Shown: piece after piece, positions 47,101 to 56,095 of the stretch
Layout: each line of letters begins with the position of its first letter
How positions within the stretch are numbered: the first letter of the stretch is position 1
DNA from: Cristatella mucedo
Lineage: Eukaryota > Bryozoa > Phylactolaemata > Cristatellidae
Length of the DNA: 64,000 nucleotides
Reading direction: 5' to 3'
Assembly: GCA_009760855.2 (NCBI GenBank)
Contig: WPIO01000035.1
Coordinates: forward strand, 1 to 64,000
Notes under the pieces: model-generated
The model's input: only the letters and a program-made list of their open reading frames with translations
What the model was told of the DNA's origin: nothing
The model's database searches: none
Made by a program: the position numbers and the translations under genes

Positions 47101-48490
47101 GTATAGCGACAGAAGGGCCTTTACGGCTTTCACCACCGCTTGCAGTGACGATCCGGCCATTCAGGGGTGCCCAGCAACACAGCAGTGAACAGCTCGTTCG
47201 TGAGGAGCACATCCTCATCCACCTGGACTTGCCTAAGGCAAGCAGTGGATACGGCCTCCATACGCCACCAAGAGAAGGGGTGCCGGTCACAGCTCAGCAT
47301 CCATTTGAAATTAAAAGTATAAATACATTCAGGCAAAGCACCAGGATTCGGCTCAAGACGGAAGTGGAAACATAATATTCCACATTGCTTGCAGTGGCAC
47401 AGTAGTCCCCTTAGCTCAACTGGTTAGAACCAGCAAAGTAAGAGAAGAGGAAAGCACATTATACAGAGCAGAGTTCTTATGCTGACCCACAAAAAGGCAT
47501 TTTCTCTTTGTTGCGTGAGACGAAATCTGTTGGCTACCGAATGCGTACCGAAAGCCGTTTAGGCTGTGAGTGCGCTATACAAAACTCTCCTGCGTAACAC
47601 CCACATGGTCTTTATGACTTTGTAGAGTTACAGACAGAGATACATTAAATTACATAAGCCACGGCTTGGCTCCTTCGTACCTAGCTGAGCTGCTGCACCA
47701 GTTTCAGCCTCTTAGCACCCTCAGGTCCTGTGTGGACAATAAATTAGCTGTTCCATTAATCCACTTAAAGACCGTTTACGACAGAAGCTTTAGCTCTGCA
47801 GATCCTAGAGTGTGGAACTCGCTTCCACAATTCTTAGGCACCGACAAATACTCTCCTGTTGCCGACAATGGCTCATCCTTTTCAGCAGTCCAGAGCTGTT
47901 ACTAACATGCTACTCACTACCTCAACTGCTCTCCTGACTCTGCTATGCTTCGCACTTTCTCTTTGTTGCGTGAGACAAAGTCTGTGGCTACCGAACGCGT
48001 ACCGAAAGCCGCTTAGGCTGTGAGTGCGCTATACAAAACTCTCCTGTGTAACACCCACATAATCTTTATGGCTTTCAAGAGTTTTAGATGGAAATACATT
48101 ACATGCTCAATACAGAATATAGTCCTGCGCCACTATAGTGTTAGTAACCTACGCCGAGTCTCAGTGTTGATTTCTATAGTCGGAGAAGAACAGTGGTACT
48201 TAGAATTACGGCTCGGTTTCAAAAATTTAAATGGAAACCCTTGCCGCTAAGGTTGGTCTTCAGGTGGTAGTGCTCAACAGTGTACAGTAGCATGTGCGCT
48301 ACAGCAAGGTATTGAAGCTATACAGCAAGTGACCAGAGACAGCTGAACAGTTTAAAAGGTGCCGTTACGAAAAAATGTTACCCTCCACCAGCAGGCTCTG
48401 CATGCATGAACATCTAAGGAGCAAATATCTTGCTCTGTCTCTCTTTCCCCCCTCTTCTCGCTCTCCCTTTCTCCATTCTCTGTCTCTCCC

Positions 48491-48530
<40 letters not shown>

Positions 48531-48554
48531 CCTCTCTCTCTCTCTCTGTCGCTG

Positions 48555-48586
<32 letters not shown>

Positions 48587-48609
48587 CCTCTTTCTCTCTC
48601 CTCCCTCTT

Positions 48610-48667
<58 letters not shown>

Positions 48668-50539
48668 CCTATCTCTCTCCTTCTCTCTCTCCCCGAGCTA
48701 TAGTCAGCTCCTTCATTTTTTCTTCAATCGTGTCATTAATAAGCTTCGAATTGGTTCTGTTCCTGCACACACAGGCCGAGCCATTCACCCAGTATCAACA
48801 GGGTAACAGAAGCCTCGTTGTTGTAAAATCCCAGCAGAATCTACACGACCGCCATTCAGACCATCTCAGAAGGAACCAAGTTCGTCCCTACGTACCCAAT
48901 CGGTAGGACTTGAATGCAAGTGTCGAATGACACTCTGATCATTTTTACAGTTCAGAGAAACCCAAAGCAGAACACTTCATCATTTCTGCTTAGTACAAGA
49001 TCTTAATAAACCACCACCACCAGCCTTTTGTACGGCATAAAACTTCAGAGCACTGGGCACAGCTAGTACAACACTAAGCAACAAACCAGCAGTCTGCCCT
49101 TTGCCGACCAATTGACTGGCAGCGGTGCACACATGTTCAGCTTACTCGGGCAGCTCTGCCCGAGCCGACGGACTGCCAGTGCAGAGGCATTTAGTGGTCT
49201 ACGCACAGGCAAAGCCTTCTGCCTTCGCCTTGCCCCCCCCCCCTGCACTTTGGATGGTGGCTACGAAACAGTGGATACAGCAGTGTAGTCAATCGTCAAA
49301 GCCAACGACAGGGCAGTGTTATTTAGTTGGGGCATTATCGTTAAGCCAAACTCCGATGCCAGCCAAGTCTTCCGGGTACTGTCCTTTGCGATTCTTGAGT
49401 CCAGCTAGCCTGGTACGAATGAGTGCAAGTTTATGCATTCAGCTCATCACGAGCAACCGCTATATGATCACCGTTTAGCAAGGCCCTCCTCACCACCGAG
49501 CAAACCAGCCGGTTATTCAGCCAAGCCGACCAGCCAAGTCACCTGACCAAAGCCAACGGCTCCACATTCCTGGCGAAGCCTATCACCAGACAGTACCATC
49601 CAAACAGTAAGCACAAGGTTCTGCAGGTCCCTCTCAGGAGATTAGAGCACAATGCAAACCTCTTCCCGGAACCGTCGAGGAGTGTGGTCGTGGGAGAGGT
49701 AGCACAGCCCTACGAGGGCAACACAACTACTGGCAGTGGCATGTTGAGCTGCTATTAAGTGCACCGCCTTCTCTAGCTGCCCGATCCTTCTGTAAGCGCT
49801 CTGGCAGCTGGTACTTAGCTGTAATGCTGCTGCTGCTGTAAATGCTTGCCCTTTCTTCTCCCTGATGCCCCTCCCCCAGGAGCCAATTTGCTAGATTTGC
49901 TGAGAAAATGACCGATGAGCAGCACCAGCAGCTACGGCCGGCCGCTGCTTCACATGGTACACTGAGGGGAGGCAGATCTGTGAGTTCTTCACCTGCGGCG
50001 GCTGCGACGCCATGCGGCCGCGCAGCTGCAAGTGCTCTGCTGAAGGACTGAAACAGCGGCTCCTCGGCCTTGCTTGTTATTTCGAACAGCCTAAATCTTC
50101 TCGGCTGCCCTCGTCCCAAGTAGTTCAGCTGCAGGCGGCTGCTAAGCCGTGCGGCAAAATGTGCATCAAATCGCTGGAAACGTTGCCCTATCTTCTCCTT
50201 TTGGGTCGATACAAGCTTCCGGCGACTAATGCTATCGCGTTTTGGTGTTTATTGACACAGCCGTCTGCTTTACGACGATTTGATGACAGACTGCTCTGCT
50301 GCGGCTGAAGCCCAGTGAAAGCCGATCTATCTATTTATCAAGCCGTCGATTTATCTAGCTGTCACGAAATAATCCCCTTGATGTATGTATGCCTATCAGC
50401 ACAGACGCTCTAGGCTCAAATCAGCCGGATACTAGAGTGATACTTGTTGATACAGTTTTAAGGCCGATGCTATACATGAATGGACAATGCACAGCTCTCG
50501 GAGTATCTAGGTGACTGAGTGACCGCACATACTCACACA

Positions 50540-50626
<87 letters not shown>

Positions 50627-51782
50627 CAAGCCAATATGCCCTTTATTGAGTCCACTCCCACAAGTCCTACAAGTCGAAGAGGGAGATGTTGGAACTTTTC
50701 AATCCAGAAGTGTGAAAGAGCTCATTAGTTCGGTAGCTAGGCTAGTATCACTGGACTCGTCAACCATCACCCTCTTCCTTTGAGCTGAGCCGATTTTGAT
50801 TAGATTAGCGGCCGGCAGTTGACAAAAAGAAAGTGCTAAGCAAAGTGCAATCTCTCTCAAGTGCTGCAAGCAGGGGCCGTATAGCCTCGGGAGTTGAGAG
50901 TGGGACCTAACCTCTTGAAAATCTGCCCTAGACAGCCTCTCTTAGACAAAACTGGAGAGCTTCAGTGGCTCACGAGGCTAATCACAATATGTCGGCTGCA
51001 AGAAGGTATAAAGTAGCTACAGTATACCTGGTACATGTAATGCAATGTATTTCTGTCTGCAAATCCACAAGGCCACAGGAACTAGGTGGGTGTTACGAAA
51101 GACAGTTGTCTGTAGCACATTTAAAGCCCAAGCGGCTTTCGATGCGAACAGACTCCATCTCACGCGGAAAAGAGAAAAAGAAGCGTAATTAAGTCAGGAA
51201 GGTAGTCAAGGTAGTGAGTAGCATGGAAGTAGCAGCTCGGGATGGCTAGAAAGGATGTGTAACACTCGGCAGCAGAAGAGTAGATGTCATTGCGGAATGG
51301 AGCTACAGAAGACTGAATCCTGAAGTTAAGGTAATTTTGCCGTGTTTACTGTCACAACACTTGAGCCATGCATAGTTTCTTAGTACCTAAGACCATCTGC
51401 CAACTAGGCTAATCAGAATATTGGCACACCAACTCAAGTAAGGAATTGTTAATAATAACGCAAGGAAAAACAAATAATACCTATAAAGTGTTCAATAACT
51501 GGTCCACCAGGATGAATGTGGATGAAGTCGGTGACATCGTACCAACAACCATCAACGCCAACAAGCTTCCGGATGACCGGCTCCACTGATTTTGACTCCA
51601 CTACTTCGCTGGTCTTCTTGAGTGATAATCCGTTTGTATGTTCCCTATTCCTGCCTCCTCCTTGCATTGTATCCTCCGTCCACGAGGCACCGGGCGTCAT
51701 CTTTCGAGGACCTGCAGAGTAATCGAAGACGATGCCAGCATGTATTGCCTATAAGGTACTTACTTCCAGCATCGTGGTCCAT
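33179..51782 (-). CDS. Cytochrome b5-fusion fatty acid desaturase, seven exons
   Basis: The exons listed separately join in phase into 461 codons, typical for front-end fatty acid desaturases (about 430-460). The predicted enzyme is an integral ER-membrane protein that inserts a double bond in a fatty acyl chain, taking electrons through its own N-terminal cytochrome b5 domain. Visible features: b5 haem ligands His73 (HPGG) and His96 (AYGHRG); histidine boxes HDFMH (187-191), HIFHH (224-228) and HIEHH (401-405); conserved WWQDEH, HHAMTN and GGLNFHIEHHLYP; hydrophobic segments near 145-160, 170-186 and 336-352. The third box starts with His where front-end enzymes usually have Gln. Substrate and regiospecificity cannot be read from the sequence. 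All six introns are GT-AG: 52, 5372, 1238, 5607, 140 and 4809 bp, the long ones packed with repeats. No stop or frameshift interrupts the coding sequence. Confidence 0.92.
33786..34040 (+). mobile_element. LINE-A-like 3' end, plus, degraded
   Basis: Residual post-RT and UTR sequence (GGACATCCCC(C)GACTTGA, AAAAACCCAT) and a weak stem-loop near 33970, ending at an ATA-rich tail. It lies in desaturase intron 6. Confidence 0.65.
34022..34215 (-). mobile_element. LINE-A-like 3' end, minus, tail to tail with the previous
   Basis: ATAATAATAATAATAAT tail at 34023-34041, then the reverse-oriented stem-loop (CTCTTTCTAGGCACTTTACAG) and decayed UTR. Its tail meets that of the plus-strand fragment. Confidence 0.65.
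34308..34400 (-). mobile_element. SINE-A fragment, minus, degenerate
   Basis: Body only: CTGATTTATAGGCCTCGTTTTTATAG, then AGCAATCACCGCCACTTGCA. The tRNA head is missing. Confidence 0.5.
35285..35358 (-). mobile_element. SINE-A fragment, minus, degenerate
   Basis: Matches the SINE-A tail and body (CTGATCCAACAGCCTCATTT, CAGCAGAAGAGCC). It lies next to a SINE-B. Confidence 0.5.
35362..35522 (-). mobile_element. tRNA-derived SINE-B, minus
   Basis: Reverse-oriented tail ATTTGTATAGCACCTTAAGAGAAC, then CAGGTGCTTCACA, and a tRNA-like head with GGGGCTCGAGCTCACGACC (B box region) ending near CCAGCTCAG. Confidence 0.8.
36183..36812 (+). mobile_element. LINE-A 3' fragment, plus, in desaturase intron 6
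   Basis: It starts with the post-RT region (GCAAAACTCTGCAGCCGGGC), retains FGDRAFSSYTPKAWNSLP at 36435-36490, and ends with the 3' UTR, stem-loop and an (ATT)n tail. It is frameshifted and degraded. Confidence 0.85.
37100..37595 (+). mobile_element. LINE-like 3' fragment, diverged
   Basis: A degraded post-RT region (reading CTTTCCGACTCC near 37205), a poly-C run at 37301-37312, a 22-bp duplication at 37371-37415, then the stem-loop AAAGCACCCGGATAGAGATT and an ATT tail near 37570. Distant from LINE-A, possibly a sub-family. Confidence 0.6.
38253..38368 (-). CDS. Desaturase exon 6
   Basis: The acceptor ACTTGCAG precedes 38368. It encodes VVIFYCIGAWVEGIFHFQLI and LSHY, the region just before box III, ending in phase 2. 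The donor is GTAATT at 38252. The intron to exon 5 is only 140 bp. Confidence 0.92.
38509..38724 (-). CDS. Desaturase exon 5 (membrane region)
   Basis: The acceptor TTTCCTTTCAG precedes 38724. 72 codons, including WLQYYLIKIQHITFVPVV and GRFEIVTDSF, end in TWRE in phase 0. The donor is GTGGGT at 38508. Confidence 0.92.
39484..39658 (+). mobile_element. tRNA-derived SINE-B, plus
   Basis: The head has a box A-like run (GGCTCAGTGGTTAAGGTGCT) and a B-box region GTGGGCTCAAGCTCC. The tail is AAGGCACCTGAATAGAGACT with CCCTCAGGGCGGGC and CCTATAAAATGAAA, matching LINE-A's stem-loop. It lies upstream of desaturase exon 5, in intron 4. Confidence 0.85.
40190..40345 (+). mobile_element. tRNA-derived SINE-A, plus
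   Basis: B box TGTTCGAATCC near 40219, then the SINE-A body (TTGCAAGCGGGTGGCGATTG, CTGTCGCTACACAAAAGGAG) and ending GGCTGCTCAATCAGCTAG. The head is truncated or altered. Confidence 0.8.
41488..41636 (+). mobile_element. SINE-B, plus, degenerate head
   Basis: A clear LINE-like tail AAAGCACCTGGATAGAGATT with AAGTTCTCTTACAGCACTAT at 41567-41606, then ACAAATGAATTATATGC. The tRNA-like head is poorly preserved. Confidence 0.65.
41636..41658. repeat. (AC)n microsatellite
   Basis: Eleven AC dinucleotides directly after a SINE-B tail. Confidence 0.95.
41860..42066 (-). pseudogene. Tc1/mariner-type transposase C-terminal relic
   Basis: The minus-strand frame contains FVEWPSPSSDQNLIEYIWGE, which corresponds to the DWPAQSPDLNPIE(H/N)LW motif of Tc1-like transposases (third catalytic acid region). 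About 55 more residues follow. The rest of the element is not recognisable. It sits in desaturase intron 4. Confidence 0.78.
42242..42293. repeat. (GA)n microsatellite
   Basis: About 26 GA dinucleotides in desaturase intron 4. Confidence 0.98.
42294..44000. other. Intronic sequence without recognised genes
   Basis: Part of desaturase intron 4. No repeat family or gene was recognised. GGCCGG-rich stretches occur near 43670-43780. Confidence 0.5.
44001..44030. repeat. (CCAG)n tetranucleotide repeat
   Basis: Seven CCAG units in desaturase intron 4, close to the GA tract. Confidence 0.95.
44102..44165. repeat. (GA)n microsatellite near exon 4
   Basis: About 31 GA dinucleotides, read as CT on the transcribed strand, starting about 170 bp after the exon 4 donor. 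Confidence 0.98.
44332..44464 (-). CDS. Desaturase exon 4 (histidine box II)
   Basis: The acceptor GCCGCAG precedes 44464. It encodes WQDEHIFHHAMTN and ADPQMWESAWAQN, ending in phase 0. The donor is GTAAGC at 44331. A 64-bp GA tract lies about 170 bp downstream in the intron. Confidence 0.95.
44745..44835 (+). mobile_element. SINE-B tail fragment, plus
   Basis: GAAGCGCCTAGATAAGGATT, GGTTCTCTTAGGGCACTATA and CAAATGAACTAAATG. It lies between exons 3 and 4 of the desaturase. Confidence 0.7.
45703..46108 (-). CDS. Desaturase exon 3 (b5 second half, histidine box I)
   Basis: The acceptor TTTTTTAG precedes 46108. It continues the b5 domain as KDATDVFHAYGHRG with the second haem ligand, then two membrane segments and HDFMH, ending SAHW in phase 2. 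The donor is GTAGGT at 45702. Confidence 0.95.
46508..46612 (-). mobile_element. SINE-A fragment, minus
   Basis: Body in reverse (TATCGCTAAACGAGCCTTTACAG, AAAAGATCGCCCTCAGCAGGA). The tRNA head is mostly lost. It lies in desaturase intron 2. Confidence 0.65.
47062..47160 (-). mobile_element. SINE-A fragment, minus
   Basis: Reverse tail AAATAAATAAATACTAGCTGATT, CAGCCACTTTTTGTATAGCGAC, ending in CACCGCTTGCAGTGACGAT. The tRNA head is missing. It lies in desaturase intron 2. Confidence 0.8.
47490..47660 (+). mobile_element. LINE-B 3' UTR tail
   Basis: Begins TTTCTCTTTGTTGCGTGAGA and ends in an ATTAAATTACATA-like tail. It matches 47950-48105 and 16540-16700 in the same order, so it is a heavily 5'-truncated LINE-B copy. 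Confidence 0.8.
47661..48110 (+). mobile_element. LINE-B, 5'-truncated, in tandem with the previous tail
   Basis: ORF 47666-47905 has PSYLAELLHQFQPLSTLRSC and PRVWNSLPQFLG, followed by the same 3' UTR. It begins exactly where the previous copy's tail ends. Confidence 0.85.
48430..48700. repeat. (CT)n/(TCTG)n microsatellite
   Basis: A 270-bp CT-rich tract with CTGT and CCCT variants. ORFs across it are low complexity. Confidence 0.97.
48701..51480. other. Desaturase intron 2 sequence without recognised genes
   Basis: Apart from the CA tract at 50531-50624 nothing was recognised. A 130-codon minus ORF at 49727-50119 has no known domain. Confidence 0.5.
50531..50624. repeat. (CA)n microsatellite
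   Basis: About 47 CA dinucleotides with one early interruption. Confidence 0.98.
51481..51711 (-). CDS. Desaturase exon 2 (first half of cytochrome b5)
   Basis: The acceptor CTCTGCAG precedes 51711. It encodes a Gly-rich leader, then WYDVTDF and HIHPGGPVIEHFIG with haem ligand His73. It ends in phase 1 at 51481 before GTATTA. Confidence 0.92.
51764..51782 (-). CDS. Desaturase exon 1 (start codon)
   Basis: ATG at 51782-51780, 19 coding bases, then donor GTAAGT at 51763. The next acceptor is 52 bp away. This supplies MDHDAG. If this mini-intron is not real, translation could begin at an ATG at 51700 instead, giving 451 residues. Confidence 0.65.
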
Positions 51783-51818
51783 TAAGCAGCCATCCGGCTA
51801 GGGGTTCGAGACCAGCAT
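51782..51818 (-). promoter_or_regulatory. Short upstream ORFs, one overlapping the start codon as TAATG
   Basis: Just upstream of the desaturase ATG, two minimal ORFs occur: one of six sense codons (51818-51798, stop TAG) and one of three sense codons (51793-51782), whose TAA shares its last base with the ATG, giving TAATG. They matter only if the transcript starts further upstream, which is unknown. Confidence 0.35.
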
Positions 51819-53282
51819 CCGCTACATACAAATCGCCAGCATGCTTGACAAAATTGCTATCTGTGCACCTGGAATTTGCCTTGAACCGGATGACTGGACC
51901 AAACCCCAAAGCACAGCCGTTTCCACCCCTTTATTGCATAGCTACTAGGCAAAGCAATCAGCTTTATCACTCCTTCCTTCATTTCAGGATAGAAGCCGCC
52001 ACCACGGCGCTACGCTTACCTCATGGACTGGTCCAGACTGCGCCAGCACTGCGCTTGCGAGAGCCGGAAAGAAGCCATCGATTTTCCGCTAATTTGACAG
52101 CAGCATGTCGCCGGTATGAGCTCAGTCATTACCCGAACGAACCAGACCGGCGCCGAAAGAAAGAGCAGTAATTAGTAATTTGCGGCAGACCAAAGAGGAG
52201 CAAGTGCAGCACAAAACCTGGTTTTCTCGCAAGAATTTCCTATAGGCTAAGCGATCCAACGCGATCAAACATATTAAAATTACGTTGGGGAGGGAATAAG
52301 CCAATGCTGGTCGCCGGACGTATCGTCGACACCGCACAGGCGCAGCTCACTACAGCATGCAAACGGCCGCCGCAATATCCAGGCGGCGCCGGCGGAACGC
52401 AGTAACCTGTCCGGAGAGCCGAAGACTGGTCACATCGTGGCCTTAATTCGGTCGGTGCACCACTAGCATGCCATTCGCATCTAAATGAAATGAGCAACTG
52501 CTTACCCTGTCGATGAGTCTCGCATGCACTCGGGAGTCGGCGATGGCAGTGAATCGGAGCCTGCGGTCGGAATGCAGCCGGCGCACAAGCCAAGCGGATG
52601 GGGGCCGACTGCTGTGCGTCACCCGCGGGTCAATTAGGTCAAGATCTCGCGAGATGTCGGCGTCTGCTGATAGCGGAGCCTACGTTCGTGGTGCGGTGTT
52701 ATTGGCGCAACCAGCAAGCAAAGACTGGGACAGCAGCATTTTGGAGATCAATCTACGTACTTAATATTGCTCCAACAGATGCCGGCATACTGTGCAAGAA
52801 TTGCTTCCCGACAGCTAAGTCCCTACGTCAAGCATCCCAACTTTGTTTGGCCAGTATCGCTCGGAGTCGCCGTATGCTTACAGCTCCCCGTAGATGAATT
52901 GTAAATGTGCTGATAAGTGATCGTCGTATGACTAAAGGCTTCACGCAGCGTCGGCGTGGCCGGGTCGTGAGTGCATAGGCTTATCTACAGTATTGACTAA
53001 GCGCTGCTTTGCCTTATCTGCTCTACCTTTCCTTCCCGCACAACTATCTCCTAGCGCCCTCCGCTGAGACGACGAGGCTGCTGGCAACCTCCCTTACCGA
53101 ACTGGCCGGCGACACCTGTTTGGTCATGCTTTGACACGCTGAATGCAATTTTCGATAGAAACAATAAAGAATGTAGCCATGGATTCGCTAAGGGGGCTAA
53201 ACCCAATGAGGACTGAACATGACCTTTCGCCAACTGGCCTATCGTATTGGATTACGCTTCCTTTCTGCCTGGCGTGTGGATA
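51819..53282. other. Upstream flank of the desaturase; no gene recognised
   Basis: Moderately GC-rich near 52380-52700. No TATA box in a convincing place, no known repeat and no recognised coding motif. Confidence 0.5.
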
Positions 53283-53370
53283 GTAATAATAATAATGATA
53301 ACACGTTTCATTAAGCACCGTCAGAGAACTCAATCTCTTTCTAGGCGCTTTTCAATTGCTGCAAATGGAA
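53283..53370 (-). mobile_element. LINE-A tail fragment, minus
   Basis: AATAATAATAATGATAA tail, the stem-loop region (AGAGAACTCAATCTCTTTCT, AGGCGCTTTTCAATTGCTGC), then similarity stops. Confidence 0.85.
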
Positions 53371-54682
53371 GCAGGATGGATTGCGAGTCTCCTCCTACAC
53401 CCCCTGGTAACGATGGCTAGTGTTTACGTTCTGAATGTAAATAACTGCTCAGATCCAGAGACAGGACGTCATGCCAATAGCTAGACGTAGACATAAAAGT
53501 TGTTAGAATACAAGCAGTAGAGTTGGAATATTTCAAATACTATAATGCCTAGACGCTTGGTTATAGGTTGATCAAAGTGCAAAAAAAATAAAAGACGTGC
53601 ATGCTCTTTAGCTAGCAAAGATCAAAGACATTTATAGTATATAAAAGCTCACTGGGTAATTTGAATTATTTACGTAATTTTTGCGGCACGCTGCTGTTTT
53701 ATTATGATCTGTTTAGAAATATGTAACATATGCGATTGCGTAGTCGTGCATCTGGCACAAAACCAATGCAACAGAAAATCTGACCGTTAAAGCTTGCTTT
53801 GAAATTTGTAAGAGTCATTCTTTAATTTCGGTTCCTGCCACGAGCAGCAATTTCTCCAGATCCTATTTTTCTGTAGGCAAGCGAGGCACATACGGATTTT
53901 TTTATTTTGCGAGCCCTAAACATAAGCAGTTGTCTACAAACTTCTTGCACTACGACATCAGCTTGTTGATTGCTGCTGATCAACACATTTCTTAAGCTGA
54001 TTCTTCAAAAATGTGATACTAACTTGATCCTGGTAGGTAGGAAGCTCGTGGTAAATGCGTGAATACCCCATTCCGTTGATTGATAAATTACGTCAGGTCA
54101 CAGGACAGTGCGTGTTCTAGTGAAATTCTATGTAGTACCGCAATTAGTTAATATCCGTGCTGACTTTAAAAATAGCCGCTAGTCAGTCTGAAAATAAAAT
54201 GATGTAGCTGACCCCGATGCTTTAGAAATGGAAACGAGACCCACCAAGCTTATTTAAAGGGCAGTAGTAAAAGAATTAATATTTTTTAAAACAATTAAAT
54301 CATAATAGAAAGCACAGTTTAATTATCATGGCAGTCGTAGACCGTACAATTAAAATTCAAATCTCCTTTGAGGTAGTTTATAGAAAAAGCTGAATGGCAA
54401 TAGCACAAGCGGTCTAGTTCGCCAATTTTATTACATTGCTAGTTTTTTCCTTTGTTACATGGCTTGCTTTTGTCACTGAGGACATGTAGGCCAGAGTGTA
54501 GAGGATAGACTAAATAAGAGAAGGCAAGAGGTGGTTTGACAGGTACCCGAACCCCCTGGGTCACTATAGCTGTTTTACATATGAACAGTAGTCTTTGTAT
54601 TGATATGAGCACGTTTTCTTAAAAGAATCCAACAATAGCCAGTCCTTATGACGTGACGTCTGCCTCTGGCGTTAACAATACT
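53371..54682. other. AT-rich stretch, nothing recognised
   Basis: No ORF of note, no tandem repeat and no known element. Confidence 0.6.
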
Positions 54683-54931
54683 ACTACTAATAATAATAAT
54701 AATGTACTTGATAAAGCGCCCTCAGAGAACTCAATCTCTTCCCAGGCGATTTGCATTTGCTGCAAAGGGAAACGCAATTGAATCGTGAGTAATATCATGC
54801 TTGATAAACAACATGAACAACGTGGTTAGGGGTGACATGCACAGGGTAAGCATGCAAAAGTGGTTAATGGCAGCATGCACAGTGTCAGCACGCATAATCA
54901 CATGAAGGACAAATCACAGGGACCCACTAAA
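54683..54931 (-). mobile_element. LINE-A 3' end, minus
   Basis: ATA/AAT tail, stem-loop and well-preserved UTR (GTGGTTAGGGGTGACATGCA), cut off at GGGACCCACTAAA, where another tail begins. Confidence 0.92.
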
Positions 54932-55030
54932 TAATAATACACTTATATAGCATCCTCAGAGAACGGAATCTCTTTCAATGCACTTTCCAGATGCTGTAAA
55001 GAAAGCATGCCTAAATGGTTAGTGGTAACA
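54932..55030 (-). mobile_element. Second LINE tail, minus, directly adjacent
   Basis: TAATAATACACTTATATAGC, GAACGGAATCTCTTTCAATG and GATGCTGTAAAGAAAGCATG, a diverged LINE-A-type tail that meets the 5' end of the previous fragment. Confidence 0.75.
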
Positions 55031-55185
55031 TTCGCAATGTGTGCTTGCTCTTCACGACTGGGATCGTGGGTTCGAATCCCGAGGTGGGTGATCCTTCATT
55101 GCCACCTGCAAGCGGTGGTGATAACTGTTAAGGCTCTTCCACCGCTATGTAAATAAGGCACTTTTTATAATGCCATCAAGCATAA
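55028..55185 (+). mobile_element. tRNA-derived SINE-A, plus
   Basis: B box GGGTTCGAATCCC at about 55068-55080, then GATCCTTCATTGCCACCTGC, AAGCGGTGGTGATAACTG and CACCGCTATGTAAATAAGGC. Inserted next to two LINE tails. Confidence 0.85.
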
Positions 55186-55951
55186 CATTGTTAGATGCGA
55201 CAGGGTCAACATGTGGACTTCGCCGCTAACACTTTATATTTTAAAGCAACCACATACTAATAGTGCAGGATCAAAAACTGCGATTCCAAGGATTTTGTAT
55301 CATTTTGCTATAGTAGCTATTTTTCGCGTCAATGAAGGTCCGATAGTGAGCAGTTTTAGGTAATAAAATGCAGCATGATCTACATCAATTACTAAATCTA
55401 ATTCCTGCTGTAAACTTTCTTGCGCTATCTAACAATATTCGCACGGAGAACTGGAACTCCCATCAGTGATGAGAGAGACACAAGCTCAGATGACACAAGC
55501 AAAGTATGGAGTCCAGCTTTTCATTTCTTTCATCAACTTCGTGCTCGTGTGTCTGTGCGTTCGCCCACATTCGTACATTTTCAACTACAGTTTTACACTG
55601 AACTTTTGGAGGCTAAAACTATTGAGGGCCTTGAAAAACGTAGCTTAGTAAATAAAGCCCATATAATCCAGGTTGGAAAGCAAATCATTCACATCAATAG
55701 TAGTTATGAAATTGAAGCACTCCCAATGTGGTCAATTTTGTTGTAACAGTGAGTATGCTATTGATGTTTTAAATGAAACACTGCTATTCAGTCCATTGCT
55801 TTTGTACTCTAGGTGAGAGGATCTCAGCAAAAGTAATCACGTGATTGTTTGTACTTGTGATTTTGTGAAAGCTAATGCAAGTATCTAGAATTTCTAGATA
55901 ATTCTCAAGATGATTTGAGGTTTTTTGCTCAATTAGAGTAATCTCTCGCCC
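55186..55951. other. No gene recognised
   Basis: A 108-codon plus ORF (55420-55746) has no recognisable motif and is not called. Confidence 0.5.
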
Positions 55952-56095
55952 ATCTGGTTTGGTCCAGCGTTTAAGGTGCTCGCCCCGACCGAGATCTGGC
56001 TGAGGTCGTACGCTCGAGCCCCGAGGCATATGTGAAGCACCTGAATAGAGGCTAAGTTCTCTTTTGGCACTATACAAATGAATTATATATTTTTT
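55952..56095 (+). mobile_element. tRNA-derived SINE-B, plus
   Basis: Head: CTGGTTTGGTCCAGCGTTTA, AGGTGCTCGCCCCGACCGAG and B-box region CGCTCGAGCCCCG. Tail: GAAGCACCTGAATAGAGGCT, AAGTTCTCTTTTGGCACTAT and ACAAATGAATTATA. Confidence 0.85.

Noticed and set aside
47405-47432. tRNA-like 5' part (CCTTAGCTCAACTGGTTAGA)
   Set aside because: Only a D-arm-like piece. No anticodon or T arm follows, so no tRNA gene is called.
48375-48906. Long Ser/Leu ORFs
   Set aside because: They are translations of the CT microsatellite.
49727-50119. A 130-codon minus-strand ORF inside intron 2
   Set aside because: No recognised motif, low-complexity composition, and no splice context.
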